Shown: positions 11,578-22,807 of the stretch, piece after piece
Position numbering within the stretch: the stretch's first letter is position 1
Layout of the letters: each line of letters opens with the position of its first letter
Source: Diphasiastrum complanatum
Lineage: Eukaryota; Streptophyta; Lycopodiopsida; Lycopodiales; Lycopodiaceae
DNA: 64,000 nt
NCBI GenBank assembly: GCA_029204225.1
Contig: CM055103.1
Location: forward strand, 24,304,163-24,368,162
Direction: 5' to 3'
Position numbers and translations under genes: made by a program
The notes under the pieces: model-generated
What the model was told of the DNA's origin: nothing
The model's input: the letters and a program-made list of their open reading frames with translations, nothing else
The model's database searches: none

Positions 11578-12232
11578 TGTGAAAATTGTCAACATTTCCT
11601 AGCTAGTTTGAGGCCTAAATTGGCAATTTTTGTACATAGTTTTGGATCTAACCTTTCACACGTGTGAAAGAGGCCTAGATATTTCTATTTTAGTATATAT
11701 TTCATATTCAAAAAGTCTCAAACTTTAGGACCTTCAAAATGACACCAAAATCATATTATTTAGACATATAGGCCAAAATTGGCAATTTTAGGCTATTGGT
11801 GTCCTAAAATTGGGTCATAAGTTCTAGAGAGAGGAGAGAGAGTCATCTCTCTCACCTATATTAGGCTGAAATTCGTGGAGAACAGGTTGGAGAAACCTAT
11901 TGTATTGTTGAGAGAGATCAATAGATCATTGTCACAGTTTCTTCCTCCATTGAGAGCATTGCTTTGTGTATTGTCTTCAAGCTTTTGTGTATGATCTTAA
12001 GAGGTTTCCAAAAGTGGTAGGCTGTTGTTGTAGGGCTGCTATGCTGTTGTTTTTGGCTGCCATCAATACCTTTTATTAGTTTCTTTTGTCTCTTGAATGC
12101 TTTGTCAAGTTCATGTGTATCAAAGGTAGCATTAGGATGCTTTGCCATTTCTAGCTTTTGTAGCTTGTTGTGCAAAGATCTTAGCCAAGTATTTTGGGAC
12201 TTTGGATCCATTCAAGATCCACTTTTTTCACA
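11578..12232 (+). repeat. Solo LTR (655 bp) inserted in the TNP2-like gene
   Basis: Starts TGTGAAAATTGTCAAC and ends CACTTTTTTCACA. It is flanked by an identical 5-bp duplication CGACA at 11573-11577 and 12233-12237. Removing the LTR and one duplication rejoins the transposase frame through G-R-H-N-T-N-M-L. Its start resembles the LTR of element N. It holds an 18-bp perfect palindrome centred on CACGTG at 11653-11670. No internal sequence remains, so it is the product of LTR-LTR recombination. Confidence 0.93.
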
Positions 12233-14052
12233 CGACATAACACAAATATGTTGAAAAAAGTGGTGTATGAAAATCATCGCAAATTCGAAGGTTGAATAGG
12301 CGATTTTTTGGAGGGCGAGGAGATAATCATCTAACTACACCACCACCCACACGCATGGGAGTAGCGGAATGGCATGGTGAATGGCCTAAACATCACGACG
12401 TTAGTTCTTCATGGAATGAATCCATTGATGGTATGAAACGATTGTCTATTTTTCATAAATTACCCTATTGGAGGAATTTATTGTTAAACCATCTATTGGA
12501 TCCTATGCACATATTCAAAAACATCGGTGAATCCTTATGGAACCACATCATTGGCATAAAAGACAACTTCGCAGTTCGTAAAGATCTACAAGCGGCCAAT
12601 TTGAAAAGACCCTATTGGATTCAATACATTGAAGGTAGAGATGAGATTCTACCTAGCGTGTCGTGGATTCTTACAAAAGAGCAACTCTCATATGTTAAAC
12701 ATGTCATAAAACAAATGAGAACTCCAACAGGCTATGCACATTCTTTATGCAAATCATTTACCAAAGATGGTAGATTAAATGGATTGAAATCGCATGATTG
12801 GCATAAGATGTTGCAATTCATACTTCCACTTTCTATTTGTGGTCTCTTCAACGCTGACATACAAAATATGCTTTACAATTTGTCATCGATGATTAGGTTT
12901 GTATATTTCCTTAAGCACTTGTATAAATATTTGTTATTTTAATAGTTTTATGTGTTAAACAACCTAATATACTATCAATCTTGCAGGTGGATTTCCTCAA
13001 AAAAAATAAAAAAAATAGTGAATTGGATTCCATGAAAATCCAAATGATCGAAATGGTATTTTGTTGGAAAGAGATTTTCCAACTTTTTTTTTGATATACA
13101 AGTTTATCTTCTAGTGCATTTGGTCGAAGAAGTATCAATTGCAGGACCTGTGCACATGAGATGGAAGTTCTACCTTGAGTGCCTTTGTGAGACAAAAGGC
13201 AAGGCCATAAGGTAGCATTGCAGAAAGTTGGCTTGTACATGAATCTTTGTTTTATATCACCGAAATAATCTCACAATTGCATCCTGCAAGTCCAAAAATG
13301 TGGTGTGAAGAAGAAGATGAACGTGTTAAGGGCGAATTACTACAAGGAAATGGTGTGCAAAAGAGACTTTCACTTAAAAAAAAGAGAAAATTGACATGTT
13401 CATACTATATAACTATGGACAAATGGAACAGTGGATTTCAAGGTATGAAGAAGCCAAAAAGAAGAGAAACATAACATTGAAACGAAGAAGAAATATCAAT
13501 CAAAGAAGAAGGAGAGTGTTGGAGAACAACGAACCTTTGAAGCCTTTACCTTCAAAATGCTCTCGTGAATGAGTTTTTGATATGATGCTAAAAGCATCTA
13601 AAAACAGAGAAAAAGTGATCAGATTAGAATGGAAATTTGTTCGTGGATGTGGATGGAAGGTTAGTGTAGTATTGTTTTTGTGAAGTTTTGTTTTTGTACT
13701 ACTCAATATATAAATAGTATTTTTCATTACATACATTTGTTTCTTTTTGTGTTTTAGTATACATCATACACTACCATGTGGGCATATGGACACCATTATT
13801 GTGTTGAGAGAGTTGACAACAAGCGACATACATATGATTGTGGTATAATGACCAACTTTCAACAAGAGAGTTGTTCTAGTGCGAGGGACCCTAATGTCAT
13901 TTCAGACGACCTAGACTATGTCAGCACATTGCAACATATTTACAAAGTCGATTACGAGACTAACAACAATTAATTTTTTTGGATGTAAAATGGTTTAAGG
14001 TCATCTATCGTGGAAGCAACACCATGATTAGAAATGATAACTCAAAGTTGTC

Positions 14053-14170
14053 AAAAATCAGATATGCAACATCAAGCATTCACCATAAGCAATCACCACA
14101 AGCACAAGAAGAACAAGCACTATCACTCTATCGCACTGCAACATACTGTATGTAAAAAGTACAAATTTGA
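14053..14170 (-). repeat. Fragment of the short LTR found at 63125-63344
   Basis: Shares ATGCAACATCAA, CATTCACCA, AAGAAGAACA, ATCACTCTATC and CAACATACTG..TGTAAAA with 63140-63240, in the same order. It sits where the TNP2-like gene stops being recognisable, so it may mark a break point. Ends not defined. Confidence 0.65.
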
Positions 14171-14250
14171 TCAATCGATACTTCTCAAAAATGATAAATC
14201 TCGCACAATCAAAATAAGAATATATCAGATTTGATCCATATTTTGATAGA

Positions 14251-15230
14251 GATTTGATCTGGAAAATCAGAAACTAGAAATAGGACTAGCGAAGGTTGGC
14301 TTGGCGAAGGTTCAACAATGCTATTTTGGGAAAAAAAAAAAAAAAAAAAAAACTCTTTCAACACTTTCTCTGGCAATTTCTAGGGAAATAACCTTCGCCA
14401 ACCACTCAGGTGAAGGGTCTGACACATATACAACTATGGAAAATCGGACGAAGGTTTTTGACACAAGAAATTATAGTTTCTATAGTCTGACGAGGATAAA
14501 ATTCAAAAAAATTTGTGATCTGATCAAGAAGAATCTTTGTCGAACTCAAAAATAGTATTTTACTATAAATAGCATGTGCTGGAATCTCGACGAAGTATCA
14601 AGAGTAATATTGGTATTTTTGCAAAAAAGTGACTTTTTTGGCAAAAATATGACAATATGACAACTGATCCTCTGAAAATCTTTCCATTTTTGGTATTATT
14701 CTTTGCCAACCTGACAGTACATAGATCTGAATCACACCTAAGCACAGTAAATCGGGCGAAGGTTCTTTTTTTGTATTTTTAGAATTTTGGTGATTTTCGG
14801 TGTTTTTTACGGTTTTTTGGATGTTTTTGAAAATCTGCTGGGAATTAATCTTTGCCCTTCAAAATCAAGGTTTTGTAAACAAAAAAAAAGGTGTCTGCAA
14901 CTCAGCGAAGGTTTCTTGAAAGAGGATAAAAAGTTATCAGCTCTTATGACGCTTTTTGTCTATTTTTTGACCAAATCTGACAGATTTGACAGATTTTTGT
15001 TATTTTCTCTGATATCTCAGATCCAAATGGATCTTAAGATTGGTGATCTGAATAGCTTTCCCTGTTTACAATCAGATTAGATCTCAAACAAGCCAATCCA
15101 CTTAAATCAAGCAAAATCAATCCCAAACTAACCCTAAAATGCAGATCTAACACTATTCATGCCACGACAAGATGCCTAATGCAAGCTAACCATCCAACAA
15201 TCATGCTGCAAACTGAAAAATTGGCGTCGC
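14251..15230 (-). other. Leader of gypsy-like element H1
   Basis: Aligns by eye with 20828-22010 (element H2), starting at the shared TTTGATCTGGAAAATCAGA. It lies downstream of the primer site on the minus strand, so it is 5' leader rather than coding. The motif GCGAAGGTT or its variants recurs (14290, 14304, 14448, 14757, 14905; reverse form near 14391). A pure A run lies at 14331-14350. No coding frame seen. Confidence 0.65.
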
Positions 15231-15247
15231 TCCCCGGAACGGCGCCA
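15231..15247 (-). promoter_or_regulatory. Primer-binding site, tRNA-Asp type (H1)
   Basis: The plus strand reads TCCCCGGAACGGCGCCA, close to the 3' end of plant tRNA-Asp (CCCCGGCAACGGCGCCA); its complement is therefore the primer site of a minus-strand element. It lies 4 bases from the LTR. tRNA-Asp priming is typical of several plant Ty3/gypsy lineages. Confidence 0.8.
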
Positions 15248-15251
15248 AAAT

Positions 15252-16000
15252 TGTAGTGGGTTTCTTTCCTTGTTTAACCTGAATCAAGATCTAGTCAATC
15301 TAGCATCAAAGAGACGGAGTTAGTTGTCATGCATAGGTTCGTTTCCATGAGAGCGATAGTTTAGTTCAGATTTTAACCTGAATGTTGGATTCACATCTAA
15401 CTCTACATCCATTAACCCTATTCATTAACACTACACATCCCTTAACACTACAATCCCTTAACACTACACATCCACAAAAGAGATAGCTTACTCTTTTTCT
15501 CTCTCCCTTTCTCTCTCATAAAAAGTATAATAACATACAATCCCAATAACACTCAGATCCAATAATTAGCAAAATCCAAATAAGCATGAGAGAGAGCAAG
15601 GACATTCATCAATCCATTTATGAAGAGAACCAATCTGCTTTATTGAAATGAGAAAATGAACATGAGGAGCAACTCAAGCTGGTCCCTTTTTATAGTAGAG
15701 AGGAGGACCCTAGCCTCTGAATCCTATTGGTCCAGTCTTGCCTCTCTTTTTATTCAAATTTAAAAAAGTATGGGAACCATCAAAATTGGAGGGAAACCCA
15801 ACTTTATTCACTATCTTGACATTTAGGCCCTGTGATTTTAAAAGTCCCGCAAAAAGGCCTAAAGTTCTTTTATTGACTTTTAACTAATCAATCAAATAAC
15901 TATGTGATCATTGGGTTGGTCTTACACACGTAGGGTGCCAAATCCCTCTCACTTATTAACTAGAGTTAGGGTTGCTTTGGGATCCGCAAACCCTCCAACA
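15252..16000 (-). repeat. 5' LTR of gypsy-like element H1 (749 bp)
   Basis: Plus strand begins TGTAGTGGGTTTC and ends CCCTCCAACA, so TG...CA in both directions. It matches the LTRs at 22034-22807 and 28224-29010 over most of their length. On its right side copia G resumes at G-P-T-Q-H-M-T of its protease, suggesting H1 inserted into G. H1's body left of about 14250 is missing. Confidence 0.85.
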
Positions 16001-18989
16001 TGGACCAACTCAACATATGACCAATCAACGTGAGATCTTCAACTCCAACACTCCTTACAGCACGAAGAAATTTCTTCATCTTGGTGACAATAGTACTCAC
16101 ACTATTGAAAGTGAAGAGACTGTAAGATTGCGATTCCAGCATGATCAATTCAAATTACTATCAAAGGCTTTATATGTTCCTAAACTCTCTACAAATTTAT
16201 TATCAATCAGTAGAATTACAAATTTAGGTCATAAGGTAGAATTCGAATCTCATCAATGCAAAATAATAATAGGAGTAATAAGATCCTTGCACTCGGCAAG
16301 AGGCAGGGTTACTTATATAGATTGGCACACTGTTATTTTGAGTCTAGTCAAGCCTTGAAAATCTATGTTCTAGTCAATAAAGCATTACTATGGCATCATC
16401 GCTTAGGACACTTGAATTATGCATCTGTTATGAATATGTCCAGACAATCCATATATATGTGGACCTATGCAAACTCCTTCATTGCTAGATGCAAAGTACT
16501 TCATTACCTTTATTGATGAATTCTCTAGAAAAACAGTTGTTTATTTTATTAAACATAAATCAGAGGCTTTCATCAAATTTAGACAATTCAAAGAGCATGC
16601 TGAGAATCAAACTGGCAAACAAATCAAAGCACTGAGGTCAAATAATGGGGGAGAGTACATCTCCAATGAATTCAAGGACTGCTGTCTTAACAATGGCATT
16701 GAACAACAATACATCACTTCCTATTCGCCTTAGTCAAATGGTCTTGCTGAGAGAAAGAATAGAACCTTAGTTGAATCGACAAAGTGCATGTTATCACATG
16801 CGACACTTCCGATGTGCTTTTGGACTGAAGTTGTTTCAACAACAACCTATATTCAGAACAGGTGTTCTACTAAAAGCCTCTTAGACAAAACACCATCCGA
16901 AGTTTGGATAGGTACCAAACCTTCTTTATCAAACTTATGAGTTTTTTGATGTACTGCTTTTGCGCAGACAGCTCGTGATCTCAAGAAAAAGCTCGACTTC
17001 TAGAGTATCAAGTGTGTTTTGATCAGCTACACTACTTCAGATCATGCCTACAAGTTGTTCGATCCCATCGAGTCAAAGATATTCACTAGCCGGGATGTCA
17101 TCTTCATCGAAGATCGGTTTCAAAACCTCAAAAGAAAGGGTAGTTCCCATGTAGCCGACCTGTCAAATTCTTTTGACGCTTTGAACTTTCAATTTTTGCA
17201 GGCGACTATTCCCATTGAAGGTCCAAGCTCTTCTACTTTCGACGAACAATGAATAAATGGTGGATTAGAATATGATGATGTTGCAGTTCAGCAACTACAG
17301 TATGATGGAAATAATCAACTTCCTATATTATCCAGAAGATCTTTAAGGACTACCAGACCACTTGACTAGTATATTGACGAGTCTGCAACGTATCTTGTTC
17401 AGGAACCGACGTCCGTCCAAGAGGCACTCAGTCAACCTGACTCAGATCTCTGGAAAAGCTATGGATAAAGAGTATTCATCTCTTATCAAGAAACAGACAT
17501 GGACAATTGTCGAATTACCTGCTAGCAGAAATGTAGTTGATTGCAAATGGATTTTCAAAGTCAAGTACAACGCAGATGGAAGGATCAACAGAAGAAAAGC
17601 ACGACTAGTAGCTAGAGGTTTTTCTCACGTATACAACATCGATTACACTGAGACCTTCAGTCCAGTAGTCAAGCATTCTTCTATTAGACTTTTGCTATCA
17701 TTTGCCACTGCAGCAGATTTGGAAATACATCAAATGGATGTACAGACAACATATCTCAATGGAGTTATTGAAGAAGACATTTACATGGTGCAACCCGAAG
17801 GTTATATTATCGAGGGTAAGCACAATCATGTTTGTAAACTCTATATGGCACTTTATGGCTTAAAGCAATCTGCTCAAGATGGTTTCAAAGAATCAATACT
17901 TTTCTCATTGATCACAGCTATACACCTAGTTTTTCATATTCAAACGTTTACTTCAAAGCAATGCAACAGTCTTTTATCATTATCACATTATATGTGGATG
18001 ATACATTGCTTTTCAACAACAATACTGATCTGACAAAAGAGGAGAAGACAATGCTATCTTTTGAATTCGACATGATCGATCTAGGCGAAGCTCATTTCTA
18101 GCTTGGTATACAAATCCACAGAGACAAAAAACAGAAGTTAATCTACATTACACAACAGAGGTACATCTACAAAATTTAGTCAGATATAATCTAATCAATT
18201 GCAAGTTAGCTCTCTCACCAATGGAATCAAGACTCAAATTGTCAAAGGACCAGTGTCCCCCAAATAATTCATGAGAAGCAACAAATGCGTGAGTATCCTT
18301 ACCATTCTATTATAGGATCTCTTATGTATGCCATGATCTGTACCAGGCCAGACATAGCTTTTGTAGTTAGCTCTCTCAGTCAGTTTATGCCTAATCCTAG
18401 TATAACACATTGGAAGGCTCTTATTAGAGTCATGAGATATCTTCGAGCTACTATGGGCTTTTGCATTTGTTATGGAGCAGTTGGCAATAACAAACTCAAT
18501 TTTCTCAGAGGTTACATAGATGCGAGTTGGGCAGGAGATGTAGACACTCGTAAATCTACTTTTGAATTTACATTCTTCCTCAACAATGGTCCAATTTCCT
18601 GAAACAGTCACAAGCAATTTCTGATAGCTCTATCTTTCATAGAATTAAAGTATATCGCAGCCTCTCAAGCCACAAAGGAAGCAATTTGGTTGAGGAACTT
18701 ACTCTTAGATATCGATCTGAATCAAAATGCTTTGACGACATTATTTTGTGATAATCAAAGTGCCATCGCTTTATCAGCTGACCCTAGATTTCATTCTAGG
18801 AGTAAACACATTGAACTAACATATCATTTTGTCAGAAACAAAGTTCTCAACGAAGAGGTCAGATTGCAGTACTGTAGAACGCAAGATATGACAGTAGATG
18901 TTTTTACTAAAGCATTAAGTTTGGAGTCACATAGAAGATTCTGTGTCGAACTAAGTTTGAGGGTCAAGGCATTCAAGGATTTAGATTAA
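16001..18989 (+). pseudogene. Copia G gag-pol remnant (protease to RNase H)
   Basis: Copia polyprotein closely related to element F, cut at its protease by H1's LTR. Blocks in order: protease tail (Q-H-M-T...L-S-T-N-L-L), pre-integrase (W-H-H-R-L-G-H-L), integrase, RT and RNase H, in several frames. The integrase has lost the segment with its first Asp, and its second catalytic Asp reads Asn (R-S-N-N-G-G-E-Y, ~16640); the Glu block G-L-A-E-R-K-N is present after a stop. RT Y-V-D-D (17992-18003) is kept but shifted out of frame. RNase H keeps I-D-A-S-W and F-C-D-N-Q-S. The tail ends at 18989. It cannot make a working protein. Confidence 0.9.
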
Positions 18990-18996
18990 GGGAGAG
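18988..18996 (+). promoter_or_regulatory. Polypurine tract of copia G
   Basis: AAGGGAGAG directly before the TGTTGGATT start of the LTR; it would prime plus-strand DNA synthesis. The element's stop codon overlaps its start. Confidence 0.8.
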
Positions 18997-20167
18997 TGTT
19001 GGATTATTCTCCTTCTTACCAATCGTCTAAACAGTTTTAATCTTCATCTATTGTTTATCCAGTTCTGTGGACTTTTTCGTGTTTTTACACAGTCTGCAGA
19101 ATTACAAGTGTTTTTACACAGTCTGCAGAATTACAAGTGTTTTCACACAGTCTACAGAATTACACAGAGTTTACGACAGTGTCGCATTTTTTGCTAACAA
19201 AAATCTCGTGTAAAATCACAGTGTCACATTTTTTGCTTTTCCAAAGAGCCTCAAATGTTAAGAAAATGACTCTGGCAAAACATGGGACAACCCCAAATGA
19301 GATTTAAGGGCACCTTCGTTTTTTTCGCTTTTTGCAAAAAACCTGACAATGTCGCCTGTGGCTGTTTTAGTTCATTTATGCAGAGCTACAGTTTTGGTTC
19401 ATTTATGTAGACAGAACATTTACGGCCAATTTCACCGCTTATCAGCAATCAATGACAAGGACCGGATGGATGTCAGCAGATCACCAACCAACTGGTGATC
19501 GAAATTGATGACCTGATTTTTTAGTATACATAGTTGTTCATATTCATACAGATTAATTCATTGATAGTCAAAATTATCAAAAGCATTTGAATAGTTAGCT
19601 CTCTTTCTCTCTCTCTCTCTCGCCTGCAAGCTTGAACACTCTTGAGAATTCTAGCTCACTTCTTAAAATTGTTTTAGAGATTGCTATTGCGCTACTACTC
19701 ATCAGCATTGTGCATTAATTTAGACTTTCATTTTAGCTGCTCAGATATAACATAGAGTACGCGGTTTCAATCCGCAACTTATTGTACTCATTTACTTCTA
19801 TTTCGTTTTGAATCAATACTATTCTTTATTGCGTTAAGTTTTGTCTCAGAATTTATGTGTTTTTGTAATTCTTCACGACTAATTCGTGAACAATTTGCGA
19901 CTAATTTTTTGTTTGATAATTTTTTATGCTTAATTGTTTGGCTACGTAATCACTGTAGTACTGATGATTTCAAAGTTAGTTACTATAAGTTCAAACGTGA
20001 TTTCTACTACTATTGTCTTGTTTGAAATTGATAGGCATAGTCATGCACTAGAAAGATGAAGATAGTTTATTCCGCCATGCATGAAAGGTTTTCTTTTTAG
20101 ACACACGAATTATTTTCATTTGTTTCTCTTTGAGCTAGACCTATCTTCTGCATACTACTTTTCGACA
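18997..20167 (+). repeat. 3' LTR of copia G (~1171 bp)
   Basis: Starts TGTTGGATTATTCT after the purine tract. The right end (TTTTCGACA) is inferred from parallels with the element F LTR, where GGC.TAGTCAT.C..AG and later TGAGCTA..CT blocks lie in the same order. It contains a 29-bp tandem repeat (19081-19164) and a CT-rich tract near 19600-19622. The 5' LTR is absent. Confidence 0.75.
19081..19164 (+). repeat. 29-bp tandem repeat, about three copies, within the G LTR
   Basis: Units begin at 19081, 19110 and 19139; the first two are identical and the third has a few changes. The core is ACACAGTCTGCAGAATTACA. Element F's LTR has no equivalent array. Confidence 0.9.
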
Positions 20168-20383
20168 AGGTGGACCTGCCAAAAATCACATAATCATGGC
20201 ATCTTCAATTATTAGCTCGGGTAGGCACTCAGATATGAGGCGTTTAACTCATTCAATGTAATCTCATACCATTTCTCGATTTTCCATTTTAATTTTACTT
20301 AAAAGTAGGAAAGGGTTTAGGGTTTAGAATTCGTTTGACTTCCGAGATTTGAACCGTGTGATGAGGGCTCGTTTGATAGTTTT

Positions 20384-20620
20384 TCAATCTGTATGCTCAG
20401 TCTCATTTTGATTATAATACCAATTTTGTGCTGCACCCGTTAAGGCCATTGGAAATAGCTTGAGTTTATCTTGAGAAAAAACTTCACCATAGACTTCACA
20501 AGATTCAGCATATATTTGAAAAAATCTAATTGTATTTGGGTAAACCCAAATGGAGTGATCTCCTAACAATGATTGGATTGACTTCTTGGGGAGCACCACC
20601 AAGACCAGCCATTTTTGCAA
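20384..20620 (-). pseudogene. Gypsy-like gag fragment (H2)
   Basis: The minus strand encodes N-T-I-R-F-F-Q-I-Y-A-E-S-C-E-V-Y-G, then F-S-Q-D-K-L-K-L-F-P-M-A-L-T-G-A-A-Q-N-W-Y, the capsid block typical of retrotransposon gag (hydrophobic L-F-P...L-x-G-x-A-x-x-W). It stops at 20384 with a TGA. Upstream, another frame gives M-A-G-L-G-G-A-P-Q-E-V, so a frameshift separates the likely start from this block. It lies downstream of the H2 leader and primer site, as gag should. It is cut off on the left by the copia G LTR. Confidence 0.7.
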
Positions 20621-22010
20621 ATTAAGTCAATCAGACATTGAGATTGGATCTAGATTTTCAATCAGAAACTATCTCAATTCAAATCTACAAATTTCCTTTC
20701 ACTTGACAATAATCAGATTTTTGATTTTTGGAAAAAGATCTATGAACAAGTGGTTGACACTTCTAAGAATGATGAATTCTCATAATCATGATCAAATTGT
20801 ATAAGAATTGTCCAAAAATTTGACAAAGGTTTGATCTGGAAAATCAGAACCTAAAAACAGTGTTGGCGAAGGTTTCTTGGGTTGACTTGGCAAAGGTTGA
20901 CTTGGCAAAGATTCATCAATGCTATTTTTGATAAAAAAAAAAATCTCCGATCAGACTTTTTCTGAAAAATTTGGTGGAAATAACCCTCACCGACCTCTCA
21001 GATAGTGAATCCGACTCAGATAAAGCTAGGGTGGAACTGGCAAAGATTCCTAATACACAAAAATATGGTTTTTGTAGTTTGGCGAGGGTAAAAATGGACA
21101 TTTTTTTTATCATCACAAAATTATCATTTGCGGAACTCAAAGATGCCAATTTACTACAAATAAAATCCTCAAAAGTTTCAGCAAATGTTTTGGCGAAGGT
21201 TACAAATGTAATACTGTTATTTTTGCAAAAAAAAGACTTTTTTGACAAAAATGGAACAATAAGTGCCCTCTGCTTAATTGTTTGCCGAACTCACTAATGA
21301 GCTAAAATAGTAAATCATATTGACACAAACTTTGGCAAAGGTTTTTGTCGAAGGTTCTTTCTGAAAACTGGAAATTTTTGTGAAAAGGTGTTAAAATCTC
21401 ATAAAATTTTACCCATTTCTAGATGAACAGTCATTTTGACTTTTTATTTTTAGAATTAACGTTCACCAACCTAGTAGCAGATAAATCTGAATCACACCTA
21501 TGCACAATTAATCAAATGAATGTTTTTTTTTTGTATTTTTAGGGTTTAGAGTGTTTTTTGGTGTTTTCTAATGGTTTTCTGATGTTTCTGAAAATCTGCT
21601 GGGATGGAATGTTTGCCCTTCAAACTGAAGGTTCTGTGCTCAAAATTGAAGGTTCTGTGCTCAAAACCGAAGGTGTCTGCAACTCGGTGAACATCTCCTA
21701 AAAGAAGATAAAAGGTTATCAAGTCTGATGGCGATTTTTGTCTCCTTTTGACAAAGATTTGGTAGATTTGACTGATTTTTGTTGTTTTTCTTATTTCTCA
21801 GATCCAGATGGATTTTAAGAATGGCGATCTGAGTAGTTTTCCCTACTCAATAATGAGATTTGATTTCAAACAAGCAAATCCACTCAAATCAGGCAAAATC
21901 ATTTTCAAACTAATCCTGAATGCAGTTTTAACACTATTCATGTCACAACAAGATGCCTAATGCAAGCTAACCACCCAACAAACATGCTGCAAACTGAAAA
22001 ATTGGCGTAG
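20621..22010 (-). other. Leader of gypsy-like element H2
   Basis: Homologous to the H1 leader. Variants of GGCGAAGGTT are common (about 20864, 20889, 20904, 21192, 21333, 21347, 21628, 21666). The ORFs at 20922-21248 (minus) and 20971-21297 (plus) overlap each other and show no domain; I treat them as chance. The leader is ~1.4 kb. Confidence 0.6.
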
Positions 22011-22029
22011 CTCCCTGGCAACGACACCA
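22011..22029 (-). promoter_or_regulatory. Primer-binding site, tRNA-Asp type (H2), decayed
   Basis: The plus strand reads CTCCCTGGCAACGACACCA, the tRNA-Asp 3' end with a few changes, 4 bases before the LTR. The spacing matches H1. Confidence 0.7.
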
Positions 22030-22033
22030 AAAT

Positions 22034-22807
22034 TGTAGTGGCTTTCTTTCCTAGCCTATCCTCAACCCAAGATCTAAGCAATCTAGCATCAAGGAGATGA
22101 AGTTAGTTGTCACGCGTAGGTTCGTTCCCATGAGAGTGATAACATATCTTAGATTTCAGCATGAATGGAAGATCCACATATAATTCTAACATCCATTAAC
22201 CCTAACCATTAACACTACACATCCATTAACACTACAATCCACAATAAAGAAATCTTACTCTTTCTCTCTCACAAAAAGCATAATAAAGATAAATCCCAAT
22301 AACATTCAGATCCAACAATTAACAAAACACAACAAAAGTATGAGAGATAAAGGAGAAAAGTTAGAGAGCAAGGACATTTACAAATCCATTCCATAAGAGA
22401 ACCAATCTGCTTGTATTGAGATGAGGATATGAACATGAGGAGCAACTCGAGTTTGGCACTATTTATAGTAGAGAGGAGGACCCTGGCCTCAAAATCCTAT
22501 TGGTCCATTTCTACCTCCCTAACTATTCAAACTTTAAAAAGAGTGGGAACCAATTCAATAATTGGAGGAAATCATTTTGAATATGAATTTGAACCAATTT
22601 GGTGGGAGTCCCAATTTTTTTTTCTAACTTGACATTTAGGCCTGCAACATTAAAAGCCCCGTAAAATGGCCTAAAGTCCTTTTATTGATTTTCTGATTAT
22701 CAAATCTCTATGTGATCATCGGGTTGGACTTACACACGTGGGGTGCCAAATCCCTCTCACTTATTAACTAGGGTTAGGGTTGTCCTGGGATCCACAAACC
22801 CTCAACA
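22034..22807 (-). repeat. 5' LTR of gypsy-like element H2 (774 bp)
   Basis: Begins TGTAGTGGCTTTC and ends CCCTCAACA on the plus strand. It matches H1 and H3 LTRs closely, including the shared CTATTTATAGTAGAGAGGA region (about 22461), which on the minus strand reads CTATAAATAG and is a plausible TATA box. Confidence 0.85.

Larger units (their letters stand above)
9989..13973 (+). pseudogene. TNP2-like CACTA transposase, broken
   Basis: A scattered but collinear TNP2-family transposase. In order: an N-terminal transposase-associated zinc domain (C-V-K-C near 10022, then E-N-H-L-W-K-F-G; one in-frame stop); H-K-E-A-N-T-H-L-Y-G at 10518; D-T-I-H-A-C-P at 10825; C-P-M-C-N-A-S-R-F and K-V-P-R-K-V-L-Q-H-F to 11110; L-A-L-L-I-P-R-K-Y at 11238; W-T-M-H-D-Y-P-G at 11400; C-Y-I-C-G-P-H-L-E-G-R-H up to the inserted LTR; R-R-F-F-G-G and L-P-Y-W-R-N-L-L-L-N-H-L-L-D-P-M-H at 12292-12540; G-L-K-S-H-D-W-H-K-M-L at 12782. 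DUF4218-like V-S-I-A-G-P-V-H-M-R-W and DUF4216-like S-A-R-D-P-N-V-I pieces follow to 13973. Frameshifts, stops, an inversion (11111-11212) and a solo LTR (11578-12232) disable it. Introns at 10133-10217 and ~11440-11470 look genuine. Confidence 0.85.

Noticed and set aside
14331-14350. A run as a LINE or SINE tail
   Set aside because: It lies inside the H1 leader and has a matching A run in H2; no target duplication.
18234-18617. Minus-strand 127-codon ORF
   Set aside because: Antisense to copia G RT and RNase H.
20922-21297. Two overlapping ~108-codon ORFs on opposite strands
   Set aside because: They are near mirror images over a non-coding leader and show no domain.
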